From NCBI GenBank assembly GCA_910577445.1, contig CAJTMZ010000054.1:1-27273 (forward strand): 27,273 nt of DNA. Reading direction: 5' to 3'. The first letter of the stretch is position 1; every line of letters starts with the position of its first letter. This DNA is from an uncultured Lachnospiraceae bacterium. Its GTDB lineage: Bacteria > Bacillota > Clostridia > Lachnospirales > Lachnospiraceae. Below the pieces are notes generated by a model. That model did no database searches, was not told the origin of the DNA, and was given only the letters and a program-made list of their open reading frames with translations. The position numbers and the translations under genes are program-made. This document shows, one piece after another, positions 1-8,546 of this stretch.

Positions 1-60
1 CGGTGCCTGGCGAGGTCTGAGTTGCTTTGCAACTCACGAGTCTGGCACCGCTGCGTTTTT
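1..60. terminator. Terminator-like palindrome at left edge
   Basis: Bases 1-7 (CGGTGCC) pair with 44-50 (GGCACCG). Inside, GAGTTGC at 19-25 pairs with GCAACTC at 29-35 around a TTT loop. A run of five T follows at 56-60. The shape fits a rho-independent terminator for a gene lying before the window, but the stem begins at base 1, so the true left limit is unseen. It could equally be an extragenic palindromic repeat. Bases 61-160 hold no gene that I can support, only a short imperfect palindrome, GGAATAATTCC, at 85-95. Confidence 0.45.
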
Positions 61-164
61 ATAGAGCGAGAGCGTGCCGACGAAGGAATAATTCCCCTCC
101 GAGCGTCCCCCTTCCATACCCATCTTTCCAATCTCCACAACTTATGGAAATTAAATTCCGTCTC

Positions 165-193
165 TTGAGAATTACAAAGAGGAATGATACAAT
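165..193 (+). promoter_or_regulatory. Sigma-A-type promoter for the MBOAT gene
   Basis: TTGAGA at 165-170 and TACAAT at 188-193 are separated by 17 bases, which predicts transcription starting near 200. An upstream ATG at 184 would lie inside this promoter, so the ATG at 235 is the better start for the downstream gene. Confidence 0.6.
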
Positions 194-234
194 ATAATCT
201 GGTAAATATGCAGATGATAAGGACAGAGAATATT

Positions 235-1611
235 ATGGTCAGTTTTTCCAGTTTGGAATTTTTGTTCCGGTTTCTACCCATATTCTTAATTTTATATTTT
301 GTAACCCCATCAAAATACAGGGAGACAGTATTGCTGGCAGGGAGCCTCGTCTTTTACTCGGTGGGCGAGCCTGTCTTTATTTTAGCGCTTATCGCAGCTA
401 CTTTTCTCAATTACGGATTCGCAAAGCAGATACAAAAGTATGGAGAGGGATTTGAAATCCACGAATGGCAGAAAAGAAAGCGGAGAAACGCCATGATAAT
501 GGCGGTTTCCCTGAATGTGATGATTCTGGCTGCGTTCAAGGGGCTTGCGGTGTTTGTGGACAACACTCTGCTTCCGATTGGGGTCAGCTATTACATTTTT
601 AAGATGATTTCTTTTCAGGCGGATATGCTGCGGGGAGAGGTCTATAAAAAACCGAAATTTGTGAGCGTGGCGCTTTATTTTACCATTTTTCCACAGATTG
701 TATCAGGGCCGATTATGCGCTATGATGAGGGTGGTTTTGGGGAAGAAAGACGCTGCAGTCTGGAGCAGTTTGAGGACGGGCTGAAATATCTGGCGCTGGG
801 GCTTGGCATGAAAGTGCTGCTGGCGGACAGGCTGGCGATTTTATGGAATGACTTGCAGATGATAGGATTTCAGAGCATTTCCACGCCCCTGGCATGGTTC
901 GGGGCGGCGGGCTATTCCCTGCAGTTGTATTTTGATTTCTGGGGCTATTCTCTGATGGCGTCGGGACTGATGGTAATGCTGGGCTTTGAATTTATTCCAA
1001 ACTTTAATCATCCCTACGCCGCGAAAAGTATTTCGGAGTTCTACAGGAGGTGGCACGTAACGCTGGGGAGCTGGTTTAGGGATTATGTTTACATTCCTCT
1101 GGGAGGCAGCCGGTGTAAAAAATCCAGACTTGCGGTAAACCTTGCCGTTGTGTGGCTTTTGACAGGAATCTGGCACGGGAACGGGCTGAACTATCTGATA
1201 TGGGGAGCGGTACTTGGACTTTTCGTTATCCTGGAAAAGCTGGTGTACGGTAAGTATCTGCAAAAGATACCGGCAGCGGGAAATCTGTATGTGCTGCTGC
1301 TGATTCCGCTTACCTGGGTGGTGTTTGCCGTGACGGATTTGGAAAAGCTGGGAATCTACTTCGGAAGGCTTTTTCCAATGATTGGCGGAGCCGGTATTGC
1401 CGTGAACAGGCAGGATATTTTCAGATATGCGGAAAACTACGGCGTTTATTTTATTGCCGGAATCATACTCTGCATTCCGGCGGTTTATGAGTTGTTTGAA
1501 AAACACAAGAAGAATCCGCTGCTTATTATACTTTTGACAGCCGTATTTTGGGCATCGGTTTATTTGCTGTGCAGCAGTGCGGGAAATCCCTTTATGTATC
1601 TGAAATTTTAG
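235..1611 (+). CDS. MBOAT family membrane O-acyltransferase (AlgI/DltB-like)
   Basis: This is a polytopic membrane protein of 458 residues with many hydrophobic segments. It carries the hallmarks of the AlgI/DltB branch of membrane-bound O-acyltransferases: the motif RDYVYIPLGG and the later GIWHG, whose histidine (about residue 314) is the family's invariant catalytic-site residue. Family members pass an acyl group, often acetyl, from a cytoplasmic donor across the membrane to extracellular polysaccharide, teichoic acid or peptidoglycan. I start it at 235 (MVSFSSLEFLF), because the promoter predicted at 165-193 overlaps the upstream ATG at 184; AAGGA at 219-223 is a usable ribosome binding site. 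The SGNH gene 48 bases downstream is the usual kind of partner. The acyl group and acceptor cannot be read from the sequence, and nothing here marks it specifically as DltB, since dltA and dltC are absent. Confidence 0.9.
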   Translation: MVSFSSLEFLFRFLPIFLILYFVTPSKYRETVLLAGSLVFYSVGEPVFILALIAATFLNYGFAKQIQKYGEGFEIHEWQKRKRRNAMIMAVSLNVMILAAFKGLAVFVDNTLLPIGVSYYIFKMISFQADMLRGEVYKKPKFVSVALYFTIFPQIVSGPIMRYDEGGFGEERRCSLEQFEDGLKYLALGLGMKVLLADRLAILWNDLQMIGFQSISTPLAWFGAAGYSLQLYFDFWGYSLMASGLMVMLGFEFIPNFNHPYAAKSISEFYRRWHVTLGSWFRDYVYIPLGGSRCKKSRLAVNLAVVWLLTGIWHGNGLNYLIWGAVLGLFVILEKLVYGKYLQKIPAAGNLYVLLLIPLTWVVFAVTDLEKLGIYFGRLFPMIGGAGIAVNRQDIFRYAENYGVYFIAGIILCIPAVYELFEKHKKNPLLIILLTAVFWASVYLLCSSAGNPFMYLKF

Positions 1612-1659
1612 AACTGCTGACTGATGGAAAATGCGCAAACGCGTGGAAATGAGGAACAG

Positions 1660-2787
1660 ATGAAATTTATCAGGAGATGTCCGTTTTTTCTGCTGCTTTT
1701 AAGCACAGGATTACTTTTTTCAATCATCGGGCTTGGCGGCCTGCAGAATATTTACGCCGCTCAGGAATATGACCCGGTAAAGGCGCCGGTGCTGTCGGTA
1801 ATGTTTACGGCGCTGAACGACGAGATTTATCCCTGGCAGATATTTGCGGAGAAGAGTATTATGACCATAGCGGATAATGTGGAGGAAAGCGCCCAAAATG
1901 GGGAGAGCAGTTCAAAAACCTCTTTGCCGGCAGCGGAAGGGGAAAAGGGTTCCGGGGATGTATACGGTAATGCCGTAAATCATACGGTAAAGGGTTCGAT
2001 AGCGGAACAGATAGGCAGTTCAATAAATGAGGCCATGGATACCACAATTAAAAATTCCGAGGAAACTGCTAGGAATGCGGAGAACGCCCTGGGAGAATTT
2101 CCAAAGGGCAGGCTTGCTCCTTTAAGGGAAAGTACCCATGAAGAGTATCTGAACCATATTTCAGCGGATATTTACGGAGATATGGGTGTGCAGAGAGCGG
2201 CTTCTTATGAATTTACGACAGTGGACGAGAGTTATTTTGACGACGCATTGTTCATCGGCGATTCGAGAACCGTAGGGCTCAGGGATTATACGGATTTGTC
2301 AGAGCATGCGGACTTTTACTGTGAGACGTCCCTTACCGTTTATAAGGCCCTTACGCAGAAATTCAAGGGAAAAGGCACGGTAGAGGAGGCCCTTATGACG
2401 AATACCTATGGCAAAATTTATATCATGGTGGGCGTCAACGAACTGGGACAGGGAACTACCGAGAATTTTATGGAGGAATATACAAAGGTGGTTGACCGGC
2501 TCCATGAACTGGCTCCCGAGGCGAAGATATTTATTCAGGGAATTATGCGAGTGACCGGAACGAAGCATAACTCCGACGATATATTTAACAACAACAATAT
2601 CAATGCGAGAAATAACGCCATCGCTACGCTGGCGGATAATGAGCAGTTCTTTTATATTGACGTAAACGAAGCAATCTGCGACGAGGAAGGGAACCTTAAC
2701 GCGGAATATACCCACGACCAGCTTCATCTTCTTGGAATGTACAATGATTTGTGGAAAGAATTTCTGATGACAAAGGGCGTGAACTGA
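1660..2787 (+). CDS. Membrane-anchored SGNH-fold protein, probable partner of the MBOAT acyltransferase
   Basis: The protein has 375 residues. An N-terminal signal anchor (about residues 5-30, rich in Leu/Ile/Phe) is followed by a Ser/Glu/Asn-rich, probably disordered stretch to about residue 160, then an SGNH hydrolase-like domain. Seen in the domain: GDSRT with the nucleophile Ser at about 202, a GVNELG block, and a terminal D-x-x-H pair (D353, H356) in HDQLHLLG. I use ATG 1660, not 1624, because GAGG at 1651-1654 sits correctly before it and the hydrophobic anchor then starts near residue 5. In AlgX/AlgJ, PatB and DltD-type systems an extracytoplasmic SGNH protein works with an MBOAT to place or remove O-acyl groups. 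By analogy this one acts outside the membrane in the same pathway. No terminator separates it from spoVAD. Confidence 0.8.
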   Translation: MKFIRRCPFFLLLLSTGLLFSIIGLGGLQNIYAAQEYDPVKAPVLSVMFTALNDEIYPWQIFAEKSIMTIADNVEESAQNGESSSKTSLPAAEGEKGSGDVYGNAVNHTVKGSIAEQIGSSINEAMDTTIKNSEETARNAENALGEFPKGRLAPLRESTHEEYLNHISADIYGDMGVQRAASYEFTTVDESYFDDALFIGDSRTVGLRDYTDLSEHADFYCETSLTVYKALTQKFKGKGTVEEALMTNTYGKIYIMVGVNELGQGTTENFMEEYTKVVDRLHELAPEAKIFIQGIMRVTGTKHNSDDIFNNNNINARNNAIATLADNEQFFYIDVNEAICDEEGNLNAEYTHDQLHLLGMYNDLWKEFLMTKGVN

Positions 2788-2902
2788 TTCCTGATACAAA
2801 TCAAAGCAAAAACGAATAAAAATTTCCGATATGAGAAAAGCTATTCAAAAGAAATTTTATCCGGCAGCGGAAGAAAAACGCTCCGGCATGGAGGAAATTT
2901 TT

Positions 2903-3940
2903 ATGGATACAACGGTTGGAGCAATTTTTGAGCAGGGCGCAAGGAGCATTAAGATTCCGGTGCCCGTGTATATAAGAGCCAGCGCGTCGGTAGTGGGGAC
3001 AAAGGAAGGGCAGGGACCTTTCGGAGACTGTTTTGACGTGGTGGGACAGGACGATAAATTCGGCTGCGCAACCTGGGAGGAGGCGGAGAGCACGCTGCAG
3101 AAGGAGGCGCTTACCCTTGCCATCGGTAAAACCGGATTAAAAACAGAAGAAATTAAATATCTGTTTGCCGGGGATTTGCTGGGGCAGTCTATTGCCAGCA
3201 GCTTTGGGCTGGGCTCCTTTCAGATTCCCATGGTTGGGATGTATGGGGCCTGCTCCACATGCGGGCTTACCATTTCAATGGCTGCCGTTATGATTGCCGG
3301 AGGAATGGCCGAACATGCGGCATGCGTGACTTCCAGCCACTTTGCCAGCGCCGAGAAAGAATTCCGCTTTCCTTTGGGATACGGGAACCAGCGGCCTCTT
3401 TCCGCTACATGGACGGTGACGGGAAGCGGAGCGTTTATCTTAAGCAGTGTGAAAACAGACGGCGACAGAGCGATGATTGACGGACTTACCCTTGGAAAAA
3501 TCGTGGATTTCGGTCTGAAGGATTCCATGAATATGGGAGCCTGTATGGCGCCTGCCGCCTGCGATACGATTTACCAGCATCTGGTGGATTTTGACAGGAA
3601 GCCTTCCGACTATGACAAGATTATCACCGGCGACCTTGGCAGCGTGGGCCAGAAAGCGCTTTGGGACATGATGCGTGAAAAGGGTATGGATATTTCAAAG
3701 GTGCATATGGACTGCGGCATGGAAATCTACGACCAGAGCCAGGACGCCCATGCGGGCGGAAGCGGCTGCGGTTGCAGCGCGGTCACTTTGTCGGCCTATA
3801 TTTTAAAACAGTTGGAGGAGCAGAAATGGAAGCGGGTGCTGTTCGTACCCACCGGGGCGCTGTTATCCAAGACCAGCTTTAACGAGGGGCAGAGTATACC
3901 GGGGATTGCCCACGGGGTGGAACTGGTGTGCTGTAAATAG
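2903..3940 (+). CDS. spoVAD: Stage V sporulation protein AD
   Basis: The protein has 345 residues with a thiolase/ketoacyl-synthase-like fold and the characteristic SpoVAD beginning: SASVVGTKEGQGPFGD, then the DDKFG and TWEEAES blocks. A Cys-containing GMYGACSTCGLT segment and a Gly-rich HAGGSGCGCS segment follow. In Bacillus, SpoVAD binds dipicolinic acid and is needed for its uptake into the forespore and release at germination. ATG 2903 is chosen because GGAGGA at 2890-2895 lies seven bases before it; starts at 2831 and 2888 lack such a site. The usual neighbours spoVAC and spoVAE are not adjacent. Upstream is the acyltransferase pair and downstream a terminator. No convincing sigma-G promoter is visible just upstream: a -35-like GAATA at 2814-2818 has no good -10. 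Read-through from the upstream pair is therefore possible. Confidence 0.93.
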   Translation: MDTTVGAIFEQGARSIKIPVPVYIRASASVVGTKEGQGPFGDCFDVVGQDDKFGCATWEEAESTLQKEALTLAIGKTGLKTEEIKYLFAGDLLGQSIASSFGLGSFQIPMVGMYGACSTCGLTISMAAVMIAGGMAEHAACVTSSHFASAEKEFRFPLGYGNQRPLSATWTVTGSGAFILSSVKTDGDRAMIDGLTLGKIVDFGLKDSMNMGACMAPAACDTIYQHLVDFDRKPSDYDKIITGDLGSVGQKALWDMMREKGMDISKVHMDCGMEIYDQSQDAHAGGSGCGCSAVTLSAYILKQLEEQKWKRVLFVPTGALLSKTSFNEGQSIPGIAHGVELVCCK

Positions 3941-3955
3941 AGTTTGTTGTGAGAA

Positions 3956-3990
3956 GGGGCTGTAACCTGAGGGTTACGGCCTTTATTCTA
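3956..3990 (+). terminator. Rho-independent terminator after spoVAD
   Basis: GGCTGTAACC (3958-3967) pairs with GGTTACGGCC (3972-3981) around a four-base loop with one G-T pair, and is followed by the T-rich stretch TTTATTCT. It lies 15 bases after the spoVAD stop and isolates spoVAD from the glycosidase operon. Confidence 0.85.
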
Positions 3991-4086
3991 AAGAATATAT
4001 AAAATATTCTACGAGGAGGCTAAAAAGGAATATCCATAGTGGCAGACAAAGGGACGCGCAGGCAGTCATTTTCTCTCCCAAACACC

Positions 4087-4116
4087 TTGACTTTCCCCGG
4101 TAAATCTATATACAAT
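4087..4116 (+). promoter_or_regulatory. Sigma-A-type promoter for the GH3 gene
   Basis: TTGACT (4087-4092) and TACAAT (4111-4116) are 18 bases apart. A transcript would start near 4123, downstream of the GTG at 4039 that would give a longer reading frame. The promoter therefore supports ATG 4153 as the start. Confidence 0.6.
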
Positions 4117-4152
4117 GGAAGACAGAAGAAAAAAGGAAGGAAACGGGGAAGT

Positions 4153-6411
4153 ATGGGAAATTACAAAACGGAACAAAAAGACGGTTATATACTTTACGTA
4201 AATCAAAACGGTCCGGCGCTGGGAAGCGCCGACGGAAAAATCCTGGAAAAGGACGGTTTTGTTTTCAGGGATTTGGCAGGATGCGGCGAGCTGCTTCCCT
4301 ATGAGGACTGGCGGCTTGACGCAAAGGAGAGAGCGCAGGATTTGGCGTCCCGGTTATCCGTTGAAGAGATTGCCGGTTTGATGATGTATTCGCCTCATCA
4401 GATGGTTCCGGCCCTTCCGGGAGGGGTGTTTGGCGGAACCTATGAGGGGAAGGATTACCAGCCGGGAGTGACGAAGGACGACGCGTTGACGGACCAGCAG
4501 CAGGCATTCCTGTCGAAGGACCATATCCGCCACGTGCTGGCGGTGGTGTATAAGGATACGGAAGTGGCGGCGAAGTGGAACAACCGTATGCAGGCCTTTG
4601 TGGAAAAACAGGGATTCGGCATACCGGTCAGCATTGCCACGGACCCCAGGCACGGCGCGGGAAAAAGCGGCGCGGAATATAAGAGCGGCTCTGCGGATGT
4701 GTCAAAATGGCCGGAGGGTCTTGGTATTGCCGCTTCTTTTGATACGGATTTGTGCCGGAAATTCGGAGAAGTGATTGCAAAGGAGTACAGGGCGCTGGGG
4801 ATTACCACGGCTTTGTCTCCCCAGGTGGACATTGCGACGGAGCCGCGCTGGATGAGATTTGAGGACACTTTCGGCTCCTCGCCGGAACTGGTGACCGCCA
4901 TGTCAAAGGCATACTGCGACGGTCTGCAGACCACAAAAGGAGAAGGAAATGGCGCGGATTCGGGCTGGGGAAAGGAGAGCGTGGCTGCCATGGCAAAGCA
5001 CTGGCCGGGCGGCGGCCCCTGTGAAGCCGGAAGGGACGCCCATTATGCTTTCGGAAAATTTGCAGTGTATCCGGGAGGAAAATTTGAAACCCACTTAAAA
5101 CCTTTCCTTGAGGGGGCGTTTGCGCTGGAGGGACCTACGGGGACGGTAGCCTCCATCATGCCTTATTATACGGTTTCCTACGGCGTGGATACGAAGGACG
5201 GAAAAAATGTAGGGAACTCCTACAGCCATTATATTATCAATGATTTGCTGCGTGAAAAGTACGGCTATGAAGGCGTGGTCTGCACGGACTGGGGAATTAC
5301 CCAGGACCCGGCTCCCGTGATGGATTCCTTTGGCTCCAGGTGCTACGGGGTAGAGGATTTGACGGAAGGGGAGCGTCACCTGCTCGCCATTGAAAACGGG
5401 GTTGACCAGTTCGGCGGCAACTGCAAAGTAGAGCCGGTTCTTGAGGCTTACCGGCTGGGATGTGAAAAGTACGGCGAAACCGCCATGCGGGCGAGAATGG
5501 AGCGTTCTGCGGTCCGCCTGTTACTGAATCTGTTCCGCTGCGGTTTGTTTGAGAACCCTTATCTGGACGTGGAAGAAAGCAAAAGGACGGTGGGATGCGA
5601 CGCTTTCCGAAAGGCCGGCTATGAGGCGCAGTTAAAATCAATCGTCCTGCTGAAAAATAAAAGAGGGGACGGGAGCGTGCTGCCCATTTCCGGACGGAAG
5701 AAAGTTTATGTGCCGAAACGGTTTATCAAAGCCCAGAAGAACTTTTTCAGGGGAATGGATTCCGACAAAGAGGTAATTGAAGCAAGCAGGGAAAGCGTTG
5801 CCCCCTGGTTTGACTGGGCGGAAACGCCCAAAGAGGCTGATTTCGGGCTGGTATTTATTGAAAGCCCGCTCTCCGACGGATACAGCGGGGAGGAGGCGGA
5901 GGCCGGCGGAAACGGTTATCTGCCCATTTCGTTACAGTATCGTCCCTATAAGGCGGATGCGGCAAGAAAGGAAAGCATTGCGGGGGGCGACATCCGGGAG
6001 AGCTTTACGAACCGGAGTTATGCCGGCAAGACGGGTACGGCGGCCAATGAAAGGGATTTGGATATTGTGCTGGAGACGAAAAAGGCAATGGGCGATAAGC
6101 CTGTGATTGTCTGTATCCGTATGCATAAGCCCACGGTGCTTGCGGAGTTTGAGCCTTACGCGGACGCGATTATTGTGGACTTCGGCGTTCAGAGAAGCGC
6201 TGTTTATGATATTCTGTGCGGCAAAGCAGAGCCTTCGGGCCGGCTTCCCATTCAGCTTCCGAAGGATATGGAGACGGTGGAGAGGCATTGCGAGGATGCG
6301 CCTCTTGATATGGAGTCTTATGTGGACGGCGAGGGCCATGTCTATGGTTTTGGCTATGGAATGAACTGGGAAGGCGTGATTGCCGGGGACGCCCTTTCGG
6401 GAGTGCGCTGA
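4153..6411 (+). CDS. Glycoside hydrolase family 3 (beta-glucosidase/xylosidase type), cytoplasmic
   Basis: The protein has 752 residues. The N-terminal GH3 TIM-barrel domain includes the KHWPGGG substrate-binding segment followed by GRDAHY, and the nucleophile motif GVVCTDWG with Asp at about 379, where most relatives have SDW. A GH3 C-terminal alpha/beta domain follows, ending in the typical VYGFGYG. A separate fibronectin-III tail is not evident. No signal peptide is present, so it should act in the cytosol on imported oligosaccharides, releasing terminal beta-linked sugars. The sugar preference cannot be deduced. The start at 4153 is preferred over GTG 4039 because a promoter lies between them. 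The MATE gene begins only 13 bases after its stop, so the two are probably co-transcribed. Confidence 0.9.
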   Translation: MGNYKTEQKDGYILYVNQNGPALGSADGKILEKDGFVFRDLAGCGELLPYEDWRLDAKERAQDLASRLSVEEIAGLMMYSPHQMVPALPGGVFGGTYEGKDYQPGVTKDDALTDQQQAFLSKDHIRHVLAVVYKDTEVAAKWNNRMQAFVEKQGFGIPVSIATDPRHGAGKSGAEYKSGSADVSKWPEGLGIAASFDTDLCRKFGEVIAKEYRALGITTALSPQVDIATEPRWMRFEDTFGSSPELVTAMSKAYCDGLQTTKGEGNGADSGWGKESVAAMAKHWPGGGPCEAGRDAHYAFGKFAVYPGGKFETHLKPFLEGAFALEGPTGTVASIMPYYTVSYGVDTKDGKNVGNSYSHYIINDLLREKYGYEGVVCTDWGITQDPAPVMDSFGSRCYGVEDLTEGERHLLAIENGVDQFGGNCKVEPVLEAYRLGCEKYGETAMRARMERSAVRLLLNLFRCGLFENPYLDVEESKRTVGCDAFRKAGYEAQLKSIVLLKNKRGDGSVLPISGRKKVYVPKRFIKAQKNFFRGMDSDKEVIEASRESVAPWFDWAETPKEADFGLVFIESPLSDGYSGEEAEAGGNGYLPISLQYRPYKADAARKESIAGGDIRESFTNRSYAGKTGTAANERDLDIVLETKKAMGDKPVIVCIRMHKPTVLAEFEPYADAIIVDFGVQRSAVYDILCGKAEPSGRLPIQLPKDMETVERHCEDAPLDMESYVDGEGHVYGFGYGMNWEGVIAGDALSGVR

Positions 6412-6424
6412 CGGAAGGCAGATT

Positions 6425-7828
6425 ATGTTAAAAAAGGATTTTCTGGAGAGCATGCGCAGCGGTCAGGAACTGACACTGTGGCAGTTGGTGGTTCTCACGG
6501 TACAGTTGAGTGTTCCGGCCATTATGGCCCAGCTCTCCTCCATTGTGATGCAGTATATAGACGCCTCTATGGTAGGCCACCTTGGTTCCGGCGAGGCGGC
6601 CTCCATTGGGCTGATGTCTTCAAGCACCTGGATGATGGGCGGGTTATGCTCCGCGCTTAGCGTGGGTTTCACCATACAGGTAGCCCATTTTATCGGTGCA
6701 AAGGAAGAGGAAAAGGCCCGTGGAATTGTCCGGCAGGGACTTGCGGCGGCGATAATTTTCAGCGGTATCCTGCTTCTTACCGGCGTACTGATGCACCAGA
6801 GGCTTCCCATGTGGCTGGGGGGAGAAGCGGGAATCAGGAAGAACGCCTCCGTTTATTTCCTGATATATTGTCTTTCCCTTCCGGTATTGCAGATGAACAT
6901 CACAGCCGGGGGAATGCTTCAGTGCAGCGGGAATATGAAGATTCCGAGTATGCTTCATATTCTGATGTGCGTTTTGGATGTTTTATTTAATTCTGTTTTA
7001 ATTTTTGAGGCCAGAACAATTACGGTGTTCGGGAATGAGATTGCGGTGCCGGGAGCGGGCCTTGGCGTGATGGGGGCGGCTCTTGGCACATCCCTTGCGG
7101 AACTGGTGTCCGTGGTTTTTATGCTGTATTTTTTGCTGGTCCGCTCGCCGGCGCTTCATCTGCGGAAAGAAGAACGGCTGTTATTTTCAAAGGACCAGCT
7201 CAGGAAAGCGTTTCGGCTGTCTCTTCCCGTGGGATTTGAACAGGTTGTCATGTGCGGCGCGCAGATTATGTCCACGAAAATCGTATCTCCGCTTGGTATG
7301 GCGGCTATAGCGGCCAATTCCTTTTCCGTGACGGCGGAAAGCCTGTGTTATATGCCCGGCCACGGAATCGGTATGGCGGCCACCACTCTGATTGGACAGA
7401 GCGTGGGGGCAAAGCGGGAGGACGTCACAAAAAAGCTGGGCTGGCTTACGGTAGGGCTTGGCGTTTTGGTGATGACCGGTACGGGGATTTTACTTTACTT
7501 GTTTGCGCCCTGGATGATTGGTATTTTATCACCGGATGCCGAAATCCGGCGGATGGGAACGGAAGTGCTTCGGATTGAAGCCTTTGCCGAGCCCATGTAT
7601 GCCGCTTCCATTGTGGCTTCCGGCGTGTTCCGGGGAGCGGGGGATACCCTGATTCCAAGCTGCATGAATTTTTTCAGCATGTGGGTAATCCGGCTGCCTC
7701 TGGCGGCTTTTCTCTCAAAGCGCTATGGCCTTGCGGGCGTATGGATTGCCATGTGCGTTGAACTGTGCGTGCGCGGGATACTGTTTTTGATTAGGCTGTG
7801 CGGTAAGAAGTGGCGGAAGATAAACTAA
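6425..7828 (+). CDS. MATE family efflux transporter
   Basis: The protein has 467 residues in about 12 membrane helices arranged as two similar halves. The first half carries the MATE signature around QLSSIVMQYIDASMVGHLG, and the second repeats the theme around AAIAANSFSVTAESLCYMPG and GVFRGAGDT. MATE proteins export cationic drugs, secondary metabolites or other small organic molecules in exchange for Na+ or H+. ATG 6425 is chosen for GGAAGG at 6413-6418, six bases before it; the upstream TTG at 6380 overlaps the GH3 gene and is unnecessary. Being directly behind the glycosidase suggests shared transcription, perhaps export of an aglycone released by it, but that link is inference only. The substrate is unknown. 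Confidence 0.92.
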   Translation: MLKKDFLESMRSGQELTLWQLVVLTVQLSVPAIMAQLSSIVMQYIDASMVGHLGSGEAASIGLMSSSTWMMGGLCSALSVGFTIQVAHFIGAKEEEKARGIVRQGLAAAIIFSGILLLTGVLMHQRLPMWLGGEAGIRKNASVYFLIYCLSLPVLQMNITAGGMLQCSGNMKIPSMLHILMCVLDVLFNSVLIFEARTITVFGNEIAVPGAGLGVMGAALGTSLAELVSVVFMLYFLLVRSPALHLRKEERLLFSKDQLRKAFRLSLPVGFEQVVMCGAQIMSTKIVSPLGMAAIAANSFSVTAESLCYMPGHGIGMAATTLIGQSVGAKREDVTKKLGWLTVGLGVLVMTGTGILLYLFAPWMIGILSPDAEIRRMGTEVLRIEAFAEPMYAASIVASGVFRGAGDTLIPSCMNFFSMWVIRLPLAAFLSKRYGLAGVWIAMCVELCVRGILFLIRLCGKKWRKIN

Positions 7829-7829
7829 A

Positions 7830-7860
7830 CGGCAGACCGGGTCTGGAAGGGCGTCTGCCG
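7830..7860. other. Inverted repeat between the MATE and SGNH genes
   Basis: CGGCAGAC (7830-7837) and GTCTGCCG (7853-7860) form a perfect 8-bp stem with a 15-base loop, right after the MATE stop and just before the AAGGAGG of the next gene. There is no T-tract, so it is a poor terminator. It may stabilise mRNA ends or tune expression of the esterase. Confidence 0.5.
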
Positions 7861-7880
7861 GATTAAAAAGGAGGATTTGT

Positions 7881-8498
7881 ATGCGTTTTTTATTTATGGG
7901 AGATTCTATTACCGATGCGGGAAGAGGCGATTATGAGAACGCCCACGCGACAGGAAACGGCTATGTCCGTCTGCTGGAAGCGGAACTGACTTTCGGAAAG
8001 GCGGATGTGGAAGTGCTTAACGGCGGCATCAGCGGAAACCGGGTGGTGGATTTGCTTGCCCGCTGGAAAAAAGACTGCCTGAACTTAAAGCCTGATGTTC
8101 TGACGATTTTAATCGGGGTAAATGACGTCTGGCATGAGTTTGATTTCGGCAACGGCGTAAAAACGGAGCTTTTCGAGAGAGTTTACCGTATGCTGCTTGA
8201 GGAGACGGTAAAAAGTCTGCCGGATACCAGGATATTTCTTATGGGAGCCTATCTGATTCCGGGACCCGCCACTACGCCAATCTGGGAAACGTTCAGCGGC
8301 GAGGTGGGAGCGCGCAGGGACGCGGCGGCCCGACTGGCGGAGGAATTTCACATCGGGTTTATTGATTTGCAGAAAGCCTTTGACGAGGCGCTGAAGACGG
8401 CGTCGGCGGAGTGTTTTAGCGGGGACGGCGTTCATCCCACGGCGGCCGGGCACAGGCTGATTGCCGATACGTGGAAAAGCGCGGTTGAAAATCTGTAA
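7881..8498 (+). CDS. SGNH/GDSL family esterase, cytoplasmic
   Basis: A compact SGNH hydrolase of 205 residues in which all four blocks are visible: GDSITD (Ser9), the GGISGN glycine block, GVND with the oxyanion Asn, and DGVHPTAAGH carrying catalytic Asp182 and His185. There is no signal peptide or anchor, unlike the SGNH protein at 1660. Small cytosolic members of this type are often carbohydrate or acyl esterases, for example deacetylating imported oligosaccharides, which would fit the glycosidase two genes upstream; thioesterase or lysophospholipase activity is also possible. AAGGAGG at 7868-7874 sits six bases before the ATG, an excellent ribosome binding site. Confidence 0.9.
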   Translation: MRFLFMGDSITDAGRGDYENAHATGNGYVRLLEAELTFGKADVEVLNGGISGNRVVDLLARWKKDCLNLKPDVLTILIGVNDVWHEFDFGNGVKTELFERVYRMLLEETVKSLPDTRIFLMGAYLIPGPATTPIWETFSGEVGARRDAAARLAEEFHIGFIDLQKAFDEALKTASAECFSGDGVHPTAAGHRLIADTWKSAVENL

Positions 8499-8546
8499 GG
8501 AAAGCCGGAACCTAGAGACAAACGGAAAAATCCAGGAGAAATCAGA

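Noticed and set aside
2814..2843. Sigma-G promoter for spoVAD
   Set aside because: GAATA is present but the -10 position reads AAAGCTA, too far from CAT-N-N-TA to accept.
4039..4152. GTG-initiated N-terminal extension of the GH3 enzyme
   Set aside because: A consensus promoter at 4087-4116 lies inside it, and the extra residues are basic and unlike GH3 proteins.
7830..7860. Terminator between the MATE and esterase genes
   Set aside because: The stem is good but the loop is 15 bases and no T-run follows, so it is listed only as an inverted repeat.
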